A stretch of DNA of 64,000 bases from Arbacia lixula (lineage: Eukaryota; Echinodermata; Echinoidea; Arbacioida; Arbaciidae). The stretch is from the NCBI GenBank assembly GCA_963669155.1, contig OZ022593.1, positions 908,155-972,154 on the forward strand. Direction: 5' to 3'. Below the pieces are notes generated by a model, which saw only the letters and a program-made list of their open reading frames with translations, was not told the DNA's origin and did not search any database. Of this stretch, positions 51,861 to 63,520 are shown piece by piece (position 1 is the stretch's first letter; each line of letters begins with the position of its first letter). The translations under genes and the position numbers were made by a program.

Positions 51861-52639
51861 AAATTTTGATGAAAGCAGTAGAATTTGAGAAGGAGATTAG
51901 CAAAGCATGTATGCACAGGTTCTTTTAACACCTTGCTTTGAGGTAAGAACTACATAATGTATGGCTAACAGGTATGTAAGATGCTAGCAGATATATACCT
52001 GTTACATGTACATTGTGCGCAGCAAATATATGTACCGGTACGTAATCATTCATATTCATGCGATTCGGCTATACGATCATCAAATTGGCAAATTCTCTTT
52101 GTGCAAATTTATTTAGAACAGGCCAGCTAGCTTCAACCAGGGCTCATGGTGGACCCATGAAGGTGGACCCTGAAGGCAAAATGCACGTACGCGATGCTAT
52201 GAAGGAAAGATAGACTATAAAAAGGGCAGGTTTCAATTATGTAACAAGGAATACAAAAAAAAAGTAATCAACCCCCTCAGGACAATCTTGGAGCACTTGA
52301 GCCATGGTTGGAAATTTTTTTTACCTCCATTGAATGGAAAATCATGGATAAAAACAACTTCAAATGAATAGACTGACATACAACTGTAGCCAAAATGTAG
52401 TAAGGATATGATGCCAAGCTGTTCTTGAAATATGAATGGAGCAAATGACATGAAGTGTAAGTTGTAGGAGTACACATGGACCTTCCATCTCTGACATCTG
52501 TTAGTCTCCTCATTCAACACTAGAGTACAAAGCTCTCTATATACTGATAACTCAGCGATCAATCAGTGCGGTGATATGGGATAAATTGTTACTGATATAC
52601 CATCTCAGCTGGTTGCCATCTTGGCATAACATCTTGACC

Positions 52640-53115
52640 GATGACCAGTGCGATCTCTTCCGTTTGTTTATTCATCTATTTCATCATCATACTATCTCTT
52701 CTCATCCCTTCCTTTCATCTCTGCAACTTTATTTTCCTTCTCCTTTTCTTCCTTTTCTTCGTCCTTCTCTTCTTCCCATTCCTGTTCTTTTTTACCCATC
52801 TCTTCCTCTCATCTCTGCAACTTTATTTTCCTCCCCCACTTCTTCCTCCTTCTCTTTTTCCCCTGTCTCCATTGTCTCTTCCCATCTCTTCTTTTCATCC
52901 CTGCAACCGTCATGTCCTCTCCCTCTTTGTTCTTTTTCCCATCTCTCCCTTTCATCTCTTTCCCACCTCTTCATTTCATCTCTTCCTTTCATCTCTTACC
53001 ATCTCGTCCTTTCTTCTTTCCCCTCCCGTTTCTCCTATTTCTCTTCTGTCCCTTGTCCCACTATTTCTTCCTAATGCTTTCTCAATATCTTCTCTTCTCT
53101 TCCATCCCGCCCTCT
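52640..53115. repeat. Pyrimidine-rich tandem array
   Basis: Loose units built on CCCATCTCTTCCTTTCATCT and CTGCAACTTTATTTTCCTTC run for about 450 bp. Long frames on both strands are low-complexity artefacts. Confidence 0.75.
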
Positions 53116-53133
53116 TTTTGCTTATCTCATATA

Positions 53134-53347
53134 CAACTGCCCAAAGAAATTGGCATAGGGAAAGGGAAAGGGAAGAAAGGGAAGGAGCCACAGTTTTAAA
53201 CTGATGTATATTTTGTCCAGTTCAGCATGAAACACGATGCTTTAGCCTAATATGCATCATGTTTCATGCTGAACTGGACAAAATATACCACAGTTTAAAA
53301 CTGCGGGTCCTTCCCTTCGCCTATGCCAATTCCTTTGAGCTGTAGTG
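53134..53347. mobile_element. Palindromic TA-flanked MITE, copy 6 of 6
   Basis: Starts CAACTGCCCAAAGAAATTGG (more diverged) and ends CTTTGAGCTGTAGTG, with TA at both ends. It lacks about 15 bp of the right purine/pyrimidine arm compared with the others. Confidence 0.85.
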
Positions 53348-54018
53348 TATTGTATGTCTTATCTTCAGCTCTCCAGTTACTTATTTGCACTTATTCTTTT
53401 TTTGCTCTAAATTGTCTTACATCCCCTCTCCCATAAGAGATATATATGCACATGTACCTTTTCTTGCCCTCCAAATGTTTGATAATTGATTGTTCAATTG
53501 TGTTTTAGTCCAGATGAGGACGAGTCAGAAATAAAAGACAGGTAGAACAAAAGCCTGACTGCCAGTGACTGAAAAGACCACACTGGTGAAATAAAACATG
53601 AAATGAATAAATAAAAAAATCCTCAAAATTCAGAGAAGAATTTGGGAGGGTGGATCCACTTCAGCTGGACTTGTCTTTTAAAGAATAATGTTCAACAGCC
53701 TGGATGACGAGACTAGTCAGAAAGATGAAATCAGTCAAGTGTGTTTTTATATGAAAGTGCCCTGAGTGAAAGGGGGATGGGGGGCGTTATGATTGGAGTG
53801 TTTTGATTGGGAACTGATAATATCAATCATACTATGATGAGCTGCAGATGTGTAGAGTCCATTAAACATATCAAACCAACATCAGACATATCATACCAAA
53901 TTGTCTAGCTGCAGGTGAACTTGCTTAATAATATTTTGAAAATTATGGTGATTGTGAAAAGATGGAAGAACATGGGAGAGGAGAAGGAGGTGATGGGGTT
54001 AAAGAGGAGGAGATGGAA

Positions 54019-54029
54019 GAGAGAGGGAC

Positions 54030-54100
<71 letters not shown>

Positions 54101-54165
54101 GAGAGAGAGAGGGGAAGAGAGAGAAGAAAGAGAGAGAGAAGGAGAAGGCAAGGATAGGATAAGAA
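54019..54165. repeat. GA microsatellite
   Basis: (GA)n for about 75 bp, then AGGGGAAGAGAGAGAAG-type sequence. Confidence 0.9.
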
Positions 54166-54359
54166 AAGAAGGAATAGATGGGAAAGTTAGAGGAAGTTAG
54201 ATGAGTTAGAGGAAGACTGAAAGAAGAAGAAACTTTGGTCATTGTGGAAAACAAATGCGGTTTAGGAAGAGGAGGAAGAGAAGTGAAGAAAATAATGAAT
54301 AATGAAGATTGGGGAGGAGGTGGGAAGAAAAGAAGTAAGAACATGGAGTGAATGAGATT

Positions 54360-54720
54360 TTCAAGTTTCAAGTTTATTTATTGTACTCACTGGATAAAAA
54401 TACAATAATGACAACATATATATAAATAAGTCAAAATTGAGTGTTAGCAGCCAGGTAGGATGCAGCCTTATAGGTAGCTGACCCCAAAACACGATGTTTA
54501 AAATCTACATAAATACAATCCTTAACAACAACATACAACAAATGGAGGTGGAAGAAAAATGAAGAAGGCAAAGAAAACAAAGAAGCCAAAACAAGGAGAA
54601 GAGATGGAAGGGGAAAGATAAATAGATGGGGAAGAAAAACAAATAGAATATGAAAACTAAATGAGATAATAAACAATACCAATGGTAAAAGTGCAACAAA
54701 AATGAATGTGTCACAAAAAC
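54360..54720 (-). mobile_element. Possible 5'-truncated LINE 3' end
   Basis: TTTCAAGTTTCAAGTTTATT at 54360 is the same plus-strand signature as at the 3' end of the LINE at 12578. The next 150 bp is unlike that LINE, so this would be another family. No coding part remains. Confidence 0.35.
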
Positions 54721-54729
54721 AAATTATTT

Positions 54730-55680
54730 TTAAAATCCTATTGACCTCTCCGATGTGACTCTCTTGAAGGGAAATTGCCCATCATTTATCAGTTTGGACT
54801 GACGACTGATCTTACTTGTCAAGCTTCTTCACAAACACAAACCATCCTTTGCATCGTCCACGCACTTTGCATAGCAATACACCCCTGGTAATGAATGGAT
54901 GGATGGTGTGCAATGTTTTCTCTGGTCTAAGCTCTGTTCAGACAGCATAGTCAATGGTCAAGTGCCATTGCATTTGGTCTTTCGTTTAAGTTTAAACCCA
55001 TTTAGTCTATGCCCATTCAGTGTAATCCAATTTAGTCTAATTCCCATTTAGTTTGATATCTGGGTTTTGTGGTTTATGGTTTGGATTAGAGTTGAAGTTT
55101 AAAAGCAGATTTAGGGTTGGGGGTACATTTGATGTTAGGTTTAGAGTAGATTCAAGACTTCTGGTCTAATCACCATGAGTACATTTGATCTAATTCCCAT
55201 CTTGTTTGATGCCTGGATTTTGTGGTTTATAGCGTAGATCAGAGTTGAAGATTATTAGTAGAGCTACATGTAGGGTTGGGGATACATTAGTGTTAGTGTA
55301 GCTTCAATACTGCAGTGATACAAAATGAGAATTGGACCAAAAGGTTGCAAAGTGCCCTGCATTCATCAACATATAAGTGCAGTGAATGTTTGTCATCATC
55401 ATAAACTAAGCCTTGACATGGTATGAAATAGATTCAAAGAAATAAATGGCTTTTAATTTATTATGGGAGTTTGTTTTACTCTATGTAAAATTTGTGACAT
55501 TGCTACTAGTTACGTGAATGGTTTGTTGGTCTTAACTCTGTATAGAAAATTTTATTTTAAAAGACCATCATGTTTTTTAACTCTTGAGAGTACCACGGCT
55601 TTATTTAAATTTTCTTCAAAAGGTTGAATAATCTCAAAAGCGGGCAGTTAATAATACTACTGGTCTCATTTTGGGAGACT
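54730..55680. other. Stretch with a diverged internal duplication, no gene
   Basis: TTCCCATTTAGTTTGATATC...TTTTGTGGTTTATGG at 55041 recurs as TTCCCATCTTGTTTGATGCC...TTTTGTGGTTTATAG at 55195 (period about 154 bp). Nothing else is recognised. Confidence 0.5.
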
Positions 55681-55683
55681 GCA

Positions 55684-55835
55684 TTATTTCCTCCGTCATT
55701 GGATCAAAGGATCCTACCAGGTCCTTATATCTCTCACAGTTATGGAGCAGCTATGTGGATTAAAATGTTTGCTGAAAAGCACAACTGGCAGGCACTTGGT
55801 TTTGAATCCTCACCCTCCTGATCAAGAGTTAGAAG
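55684..55835 (+). repeat. SINE-like interspersed repeat, uninterrupted copy
   Basis: ATTTCCTCCGTCATTGGATC, ATGGAGCAGCTATGTGGATT and GGCACTTGGTTTTGAATCCT are in the same order as at 17130-17435, without the inserted element. Confidence 0.5.
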
Positions 55836-56558
55836 AACAATCCACTTCACCATGGCATGCTACTTACACACTATGAAATGTGAACACAGCCCTGGATGGT
55901 GACGATTAATCTAAATCATGCTTTCCAGCAACGTGTGAACACACCAGGCTGGTGACGTCCCTGCAGGCGTGGGTTCGCGTTACGGGTATTTTAGGACCAG
56001 CACGGTGAATGCCCAAGATTTTTGGAGTTCTTCAGGGAAAGGAAAGAATAAGAGGACTGGGAAAAGGGACCAAAGGCAAAGTGTCAGTCTCGATGCTGCG
56101 TGATGCGTTTCTGACATTTTACAACCGGACTTAACCAAGTTTAACAGTCACAGTGAAAACACAGTCAGACTCTCTTTATCAGCCCAAGGAAAGCAGAATA
56201 GCTTGCTAGTTTTTTTAGTGTTAGTAAGGCAGATTCCTCCCCCCCCCCCAAAAAAAAAAAAAAAAAAAAAAAAAATCTTTGGCTGGATGGCAAAATAGCG
56301 ATGCAATTTACAAAAACAATAAGCTATGTGGAGGGCTGGTTAAACTCGCCAGATCACAAAATACCTGAGCTATGTGCATCTTCAACAGCCTGATCTGGCA
56401 AAATAGCTTGCTTTTGGCCGGAAACCCTGACATCCCAACCCCTTTTCTTTGGTTAGATGGTGAAAGCATGATTAAAAAAAAAAAGATTTTTTGGGGGACC
56501 ATATTCACCAGCCTGAAATGTAGCCAGCATTATCGAACTTGCTGTGCACAATAACCTA

Positions 56559-56704
56559 GGCCCCGTTGCATATAACTTAACAATGATGGTAACTTTGCTA
56601 TGAATGGCAACTTCTATGGAAAGCTTGACTTTATTTGGCTGTCAAGCGATTTTACCACATGGCAGATCTACTATTAATGGGTTAAAGTTTTATGCAACAG
56701 GGGG
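56559..56704. mobile_element. Element family 'CCCCGTTGCATAAAACTTACCA', complete-looking copy
   Basis: GGCCCCGTTGCATATAACTT at the left pairs with AAAGTTTTATGCAACAGGGG at the right. Its right end meets the next element directly. Confidence 0.7.
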
Positions 56705-56878
56705 TTGTTTCACCAAGCTGTTCGTAAGTTACAAACGACTTTACAAACGACTAGTGATCCCTTCTTGTGCTCAATGTGATACCACACTTCATTGAGAATC
56801 TTATTTAGCATAAGAAGGGATCACCAGTCGTTCGTAAAAACGTTCGTAACTTATGAACAGCTTGGTGAAACACCCCCA
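56701..56878. mobile_element. Inverted-repeat element 'GGGTGTTTCACCAAGCTGTTC', copy 1
   Basis: TTGTTTCACCAAGCTGTTCG pairs with GAACAGCTTGGTGAAACACC. Inner arms GACTAGTGATCCCTTCTTGT and AAGAAGGGATCACCAGTCG also pair. The whole unit folds into one hairpin. Confidence 0.8.
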
Positions 56879-56934
56879 GGGCCTTGGAGTGGGCACTGTA
56901 CTGCATTATGCAAAAGAAACAGCTGGGTCATGTT

Positions 56935-57081
56935 GCATATATGTTTTCAATTACTGTAACTTACAATTAATGGTAATTACCATGGCAACAGCCAATGAGC
57001 TCACATTGTTGCACCTGTTGCCATGGTAGTTAAAATTGATGGTAAGTTACAATAAATAAAATCCTATACGCAACATAGCCC
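56935..57081. mobile_element. Element family 'GGGCCATGTTGCAT', complete-looking copy
   Basis: GGGTCATGTTGCATATATGT pairs with ATACGCAACATAGCCC. Inner TTACCATGGCAACAG pairs with CTGTTGCCATGGTA. Confidence 0.75.
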
Positions 57082-57486
57082 AGGCAGCCACAACACTGCG
57101 GGGCAAAATAACAATATGCTTGTTTTAGTGTGATGAAGATGCCATTTCAACTTAAGGCATTTCCAAGAACAGCTCTGTACTGATGCAGTGTATGTAGTAA
57201 AAGTTTGATGAAGATTCACGTTCAACTTCATGCTGATTCCCAGCTCAGCTTCGATCTGATGGAGATGCACCCAGTGAAAGTATGTCTGTAGTTGGGATGA
57301 GTTTTAGATAGATATCAATATTAGTTGGCATTACATTTGCATCAGAGGATCATACTATGTTGTTTGAGAATTATTTGGGATTGGATAAGCAAAAGGATGA
57401 ATGAAAAGGTTAATTACGAAGGCATAGCTCACCCTAATGGAATGTTACTTACAATAATCAGCCTAAGTATAAAGTAAGGGGACCTA

Positions 57487-57807
57487 GGGGTGTTTCACCA
57501 AGCTGTTCATAAGCTACGAACGACTTTATGAACGACTGGTGACCCTTCTTGTGCTAAATGCGATACCACACTTTGTTCCTGTTTTAACATATTGGGAGTT
57601 AATTTCCCACAATCCTTATCAAATTTGACAAATCATTAGCTTTGTATTCAGACACTTGTTAACAAGAATTTTCATTCATAAACATCAGATTTCAACCTAA
57701 GCTGATGGGAATCAAAATAATTTAGAATGTGATTTAGCACAAGAAGGAGTCACCAGTTGTTCATAAAGTCGTTCTTAGCTTACGAACAGCTTGGTGATAC
57801 ACCCCCT
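57487..57807. mobile_element. Inverted-repeat element 'GGGTGTTTCACCAAGCTGTTC', copy 2
   Basis: GGTGTTTCACCAAGCTGTTC pairs with GAACAGCTTGGTGATACACC. This copy has about 130 extra bases in the loop (57585-57715) relative to copy 1, which may be the ancestral middle or an insertion. Confidence 0.8.
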
Positions 57808-57964
57808 GATATATAAGCAGTGCAGAGAAAATGTAATGTATGGAGGAACAGAGAATATGGAGGAGGAAGTTGGGAACACAATAATAGAATAGGAATGAGA
57901 AGGGGAATTAGGAGGAGGAGGAGAAGAAGTTAAAGGAGGAGGAATAGAATATGATGAAGATGAA

Positions 57965-58298
57965 AAAGGAAGCAAGGGAGAGAGGGGGAGAGAGGGGGAG
58001 AGAGGGAGGGAGGGAGGGGGGAGGGAGGGAGGGGGTAGGGAGGGAGGGAGGGAGGGAGGGAGGGAGGGAGGGGGGAGGGAGGGAGGGAGGGAGGGAGGGA
58101 GGGAGGGAGGGAGGGAGGGAGAGAGAGAGAGAGAGAGGGGGGAGGGAGAGAGAAAGGAGAGAGACAGAGAGAGAGAGCGAAGGGGGGGAGAGAGAGAGAG
58201 GGAGAGAGAAGGGGGAGAGAGAGAAAGAGAGAGATAGAGAGAGAGGGAGAGAGAGGGAGTGAGAGAGGGAGAGAGAGAGGGAGAGAGAAAGATAGAGG

Positions 58299-58334
<36 letters not shown>

Positions 58335-58338
58335 GAGG

Positions 58339-58374
<36 letters not shown>

Positions 58375-58435
58375 TAGAGAGAGAGGGAGCAAAATAGAGT
58401 AGAGAGAGAGAGAGAGAGGGGGGGGGGAAGAAGAA
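57965..58435. repeat. Large GA/GGGA purine tract
   Basis: About 470 bp of almost pure purine on the plus strand: (GGGA)n at 58005-58120, then mixed (GA)n. Long Ser/Leu/Pro frames on the minus strand are artefacts. Confidence 0.95.
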
Positions 58436-58769
58436 AGAGACAAAGAAGTAAATGTATGAAAAAGAAAGAGATGACGAAGCAAATGGAAAAGAAGATGATG
58501 AAGAAAAATATGAGATAGATATCAAGGCTTTTAAGCACAGAGTCCATCCCAGGAGAGCTTGCGATGCATTTCTGAAGTCAAACTCGTATCTGTCTCCCTT
58601 CTGGGTCAGTGAAAGAGAATTGAATGAGGTTTTCATGTCCAGTGGGGTTGGAATTACTTTTACATCGTTGGATCGCATGTTGTTGACTCTGAATTCCACA
58701 GGATTGGGTGTGAGAGCGAAAGCATGAACATTGCTCCCTGAATGAGACTCTGATCGGTTGGAATGACAG

Positions 58770-59275
58770 ATGGGGGAATGATGAGAGATAGGAGGATTGG
58801 TGGATGGATAGATAGATATTGGAAAGTAGGAAGAAGGAAAAAGAAGGGATAATGATGGGAGATTATATGATTGGTAGATGGAAAGATAAATGGAAAGTGG
58901 AAAGAAGGGAAAAGAAGGAAGAATGATGAGAGATAGGATTGGTGGATGGATAGATAGATGGAAAGTGGACAGAAGGGAAAATAAGGGATAATGATAAGAG
59001 TTAGGATTGGTGGATGGATAGATAGAAAGTGGAAAGAAGGGGAAAAGTGAGAATAATGACAGATTGGTTGATGGATGGATAGATAGATGGAAAGTGGACA
59101 GAAGGGAAAAGAAGGAAGAATGGTGAGAGATAGGATGATTGGTGGATGGATAGATAGATAGAAAGTGGAAAGTGGAAAGAAGGGAAAAGAAGAGAGAATG
59201 ATGAGAGATATGAGGATTGGTGGATGGATAAATGGAGAGAAAATGGAAAGAATTGAAAAGAAGGGAGAATGCTAA
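58770..59275. repeat. Minisatellite, about seven units of about 72 bp
   Basis: Each unit has GATTGGTGGATGGATAGATA, GGAAAGTGGAAAGAAGGGAA and GAATGATGAGAGATAGG-type words; small losses change the length from unit to unit. Confidence 0.85.
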
Positions 59276-59279
59276 AGGC

Positions 59280-60460
59280 AGTATGTCAGTGTGATCATCA
59301 TCAGAAAGTATGTAATATAAAAATGATACATTCTTATCAAAATTTGTAATACTTTAAGTACCATTGATGCACAAAGTGTAAATGCAATGTATGTCATTAG
59401 GATTGTTGTTCCTGGCTTGGTACTGAGGGGGTTAAATGTATGTTTTGGAATCCAACATACCAAATAGTGAATAGAGAATGGTTTTGTGTAAGAAAAGAAC
59501 ATTATGAAAGGAAGAAAGTTAACTTATTCTGAAAGGGAAAAAGACTTGCAAAGAGGGACAGAAGCTTAGAATTGATAGGTAGATTAGAAGAATAGTTTGT
59601 AAAAGTTCACATAGATGAGCATGATGGGAAAGAATGAAAGAGTCAAGGTGAGAAGCAGAAAAGAAGGAATAGAAAATAGAGGGGGGGGGAAGGGATTAAT
59701 GAGGAAGGGAAGGTGACAGATAAACATGACATGAAACATAAGTTAACACTGTGAGAGAGACTCATCACTGACAGAGAAAAGTTGAAGAAATGCATGTGCA
59801 ACACGAGGGTGCGAAAATAGCACTGCAAGTGCTACACACACTGTACAGTATACAATGCATGAAAGTACTTGTACTTACAAGGGATACTATGTTTTGTCAT
59901 ACAGTAAGATTCTAAACATGTACATGAGGAAGCACATTGCAGTGGTTATCATAAGTCATCTCACTTGAAATATTTTCAAAGATAAACATAAGCTTGCCTT
60001 TGCTCAAAATCTTCTCAAAGGGTTCCATTATAGCAAACATTTAATCAATCTTGTAAAATATTCAAGTCATATGCTTAAATGAACTTTGGAACATGTACAA
60101 AGCACACATATTTCATTGGTATAAATATTTATCCAATCAGGTATTGTTGACAAGTTTTTATCTGTGGATAGTTGATATAGTATGTCTGTCTGCCAAGTAT
60201 TAGTTTGTGCAGTGGGAATCGTATGGTTCCTATGTTTGCATTTAAAGGGAGTTGAAGTTAAATTTGCAATCCTAGAGCATGTTTATATCAAATGTTCAGA
60301 TCTAAACATGTTTTACTCTAGAAAAAATGGATATGAACACATACAGCGTAGTTATCAGCATTTCATTGCATTGCGACAGCTCATAACATTGACAATAGAT
60401 ATAAAGTGACATATTTTTGACAGCCAGCAAAGTTTGGGCTTTTTTAAGATGAGCTTAAAG
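59280..60460. other. AT-rich intronic stretch, no gene
   Basis: Only a degenerate GGTACTGAGGGGGTTAA repeat end (about 59418) and a short G run (59682) are seen. Confidence 0.5.
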
Positions 60461-60469
60461 TTTGGGATA

Positions 60470-60907
60470 TAAAGACAGGGTGTCCCTTTTGCAGGTAAAA
60501 AAATATTATTTAAAAAAAAACTTATGGAAAATGGAAGAAGATACAATATTAGAACTTCCCTCCCAATAATAGAACTGGAAACTGACTTCAAGCAAAATTA
60601 TGGCGATCGTAGATTTTGAGAAGGTTTTGGGCAGGTGGTCTGATATCTGTAGCTTTGAGACCGCAGACCGCTGCACCAGTCCGCTCTACAGTGCATGCGT
60701 TCAACGGGAACTAGGCTATAGGTTTCGGACAACACACCCAAAACCTCCTCAAAATCTAGCGATTGCTGTAATATCACTGAAAGTCAGTTTCCAGTTCTAT
60801 CATTCGGAGGGAAGTGCTTATACAGTATCTTCTTCCATTTTGTTGGTGTTTTTTTTTTTTACAAAATTCTATTTATTTGACCTGCCATTGGGACACCCTG
60901 TCTTTAA
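60470..60907. mobile_element. Inverted-repeat element 'TTTAAAGACAGGGTGTCCC', best copy
   Basis: TAAAGACAGGGTGTCCCTTT at the left pairs with GGGACACCCTGTCTTTA at the right, and further in TTGCAGGTAAAAA pairs with ATTTGACCTGCCA. GAACTTCCCTCCCAATAATA pairs with ATCATTCGGAGGGAAGT. About 438 bp; no coding frame. Confidence 0.8.
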
Positions 60908-60999
60908 GTATGTGTACATGTACAAGCAACATCATTGTACTACTTTGAGACATGAGCACTTGAGATGCCTGCATGTGTTTTGCATGTCGTGTTACACAT

Positions 61000-62430
61000 G
61001 GCTCACATGCCTCAGAGCTATATAAACAATCGGCTGGGAGGCGAAGTTAGAAACAAACACGAAGAGAAAACATCGGAGTGAAAACATTCAAAGGATGGAA
61101 TGTTATTCCAACGATGAAGAGTCAGGACGAACAGAAATAGAACTCGTCAGTAGCACAATTCTAATTTCTAAAAATAGTCTACATATTTATTCCTCTTATC
61201 AATTTGTATCTCCTGTGTGATTCATTTGGCATAAATCTGTCACAGAAGGAGATTGATAAATGATTTCATCATAATGTTAGTATTTAAAGATTGATTGCAT
61301 TCTTTGGTTTACTTTTATATCACAATGTTTTTCTCTGAATATATTTTAAGATCACGATAGTAGTGATAGAATGATGTGTTATTTTTATGGGTGCATGTCA
61401 GTATACAGAAGTCTCAATTTATACAAGAGATTAACAAAAGGTTTGAATTCCTGAATTGTAGGCTGAATTCTAATCAGCCAATGACTTTAATAATTTAATA
61501 ACAATTCTGCTACAAATCAAATAAGAATAGGACCCATTGTTATGAGTCCCAGTTGTCTCATGACTTAAGTTCCTGTAATCTTTACCACTAACTATCCATT
61601 TTCTTGAGACTTACAGTACCATATTTACAGCAGAGCCTAACTCAAACTTAATAAAAATACCTAGCTTGTGTATTGCATGAGTGCATGTCTTGCTTTGATC
61701 TCAAATCAGACAATATCTAGCTTGTGCATTGTATAAATGTGTATGGTCTTGCTTTGATCTATATTAGACAAGTTTTAGTTTGACTCTGTTGTACCTTGTA
61801 AAAGTGTAATATCATGTTTTTGGCAGGTAAATCAAAGTGGGGACCAAATATGATGGGTAGAATGGTTCCGTCATGGTAACGGGCTCCGCAATCTCTACCA
61901 CAAGATCTAACACAAGGCACTGTACATACAAAATGAATGGGCAGTATAAGCACACATTTGAAACACATGGACTAAACCTATGTACTGATTTTCCTCATAG
62001 GCAGAGCTATTCTTCATCGCCTTCCTCAATTCTCACCTTTGGAATCCCGATTGTTTACCTACCAGATGAAGTCTTTATATCACTGTGTTGTGGGTTGCAT
62101 TTCTGGGGTGTGTGTCATGCCATTATATTCTCAAGTTTACATACACACAGACACACACAGACACAGACAAACAGACACTGTCCACTCTGAGCTGTACAGA
62201 GAGTGGAAGGTTGGAAGAAACAATGTCAGGATTCTGATTTCAGGCAAAAACTTTTAAAATGAAAATTTATGAAATGAAAGATTTGTATAATAAGATAGCA
62301 TTCTCATCCTCCCTCCTCTCCTTTATATAATCCTGCTTCTGTTGAAGTGTGGTATACACTTGCACCCTTTCCAGTTATTTTTTCTTAAACAGGGATATTA
62401 CAAATTTATCTAAATTCTGCAAATTCTGCA
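61000..62430. other. Stretch without recognised features
   Basis: AT-rich, no coding frame with family resemblance, a short CA-rich run near 62140. Probably intronic to the PDZ gene. Confidence 0.4.
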
Positions 62431-62435
62431 ATGAA

Positions 62436-62832
62436 TTCTCCCTATCGCATATAGCTCTCCGAATCTGAACGTGTGTGGCGCTCTAATTTTTTTACCTTAA
62501 ATTCTTGGGATATGAACTTCCGGTCCACGAACATTCGGCAATCCCGTACAATAAGGGACCAGGGTATCCAACTAATTTTATGAATATTAACCCTAAACCT
62601 AACCCTGACCTTAACACTAACCCTAAACCTTATTCTAAACCTAACCCTGACCCTAACCACAACCCTACACAAAATTTTCACTGCTTAATTCATAAAAAAA
62701 AGTGATTTCTTGGTCACTTTCTGCCGACAACCAGCTCTTACCGGAAGTATACGTCCCAAGAGCAATCGATCAGATATCGGTATCGTGAGGTGATATCGCT
62801 TGATATCGGCTATATGCGATAGGGAGAATTGC
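62436..62832. mobile_element. Inverted-repeat element containing telomere-like repeats
   Basis: AATTCTCCCTATCGCATATA at the left pairs with TATATGCGATAGGGAGAATT at the right. The interior holds degenerate CCCTAA repeats (62587-62668). The right 100 bp recurs at 17915-18018. Confidence 0.7.
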
Positions 62833-63289
62833 AGTTGTTTATAAATGTCACAATTGTTCTATTCAAATTAGCACAACTAGTAACTATTCTTAATAATATT
62901 TTAGTTTCTGATATTATTTAGTACTTTAATGATATCAAAGTATTTTTATTCACAATCCAATATATTGATAATTGTTAAGGAAATAATCTTATTTTGAGAA
63001 ATGTGCTGCCTTAATTCCATTGCAAAATTATAATTTTTACCCTGAAAAAATACAGATCATGAATGACTACCATCATAGGCAGAATGTCTGACATGGATAA
63101 TGATTGCACAAGTTTGAGTTCGTACAGTGGGTATGTTATTTTGAAGCAAATGAGTACTTGTTGTTTTTGAATATTGAAAGGCACATGTACCTTTTCCATC
63201 AAAGGTGACTTGCGTCCTTTCATTATGTAGTAGAGCCTCTTTTGAATACAGTTGTGCTTGAGTTTTTATTTGAGGTATAAACATTGTTT

Positions 63290-63520
63290 TAGTAGGGTGA
63301 GTAATGAGGAAGTTGATAGAACCAGAGTGGTGTGGACAATGGTGGCCAGTTTTGAGGCTACAAGAAAACGTAAAAACCTAGCAATCTATGAAACCTTTGC
63401 GTGAAGTCAGTTTCAAGTTTTATAATTGGAAAGGAAGTTCTCATACACATTTCCCCTTGATTTTGCTTCTTATTTTAGTATTATTTTTTTTACCTGCAAA
63501 AGGGCTATCCTCTCTTTAAA
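63290..63520. repeat. Partial copy of the 'TTTAAAGACAGGGTGTCCC' family
   Basis: GTCAGTTTCAAGTTTTATAA, GGAAAGGAAGTTCTCATACA and TACCTGCAAAAGGGCTATCC followed by TCTCTTTAAA match the right half of 60470-60907. Confidence 0.6.

Noticed and set aside
52571-53204. Frames of 167-187 residues on the plus strand
   Set aside because: Pyrimidine-rich low-complexity DNA; part even runs into a MITE.
57775-58699. Frames of 200-263 residues rich in Ser, Leu and Pro on the minus strand
   Set aside because: They are translations of a GA/GGGA tract; all three frames stay open, as expected for such repeats.
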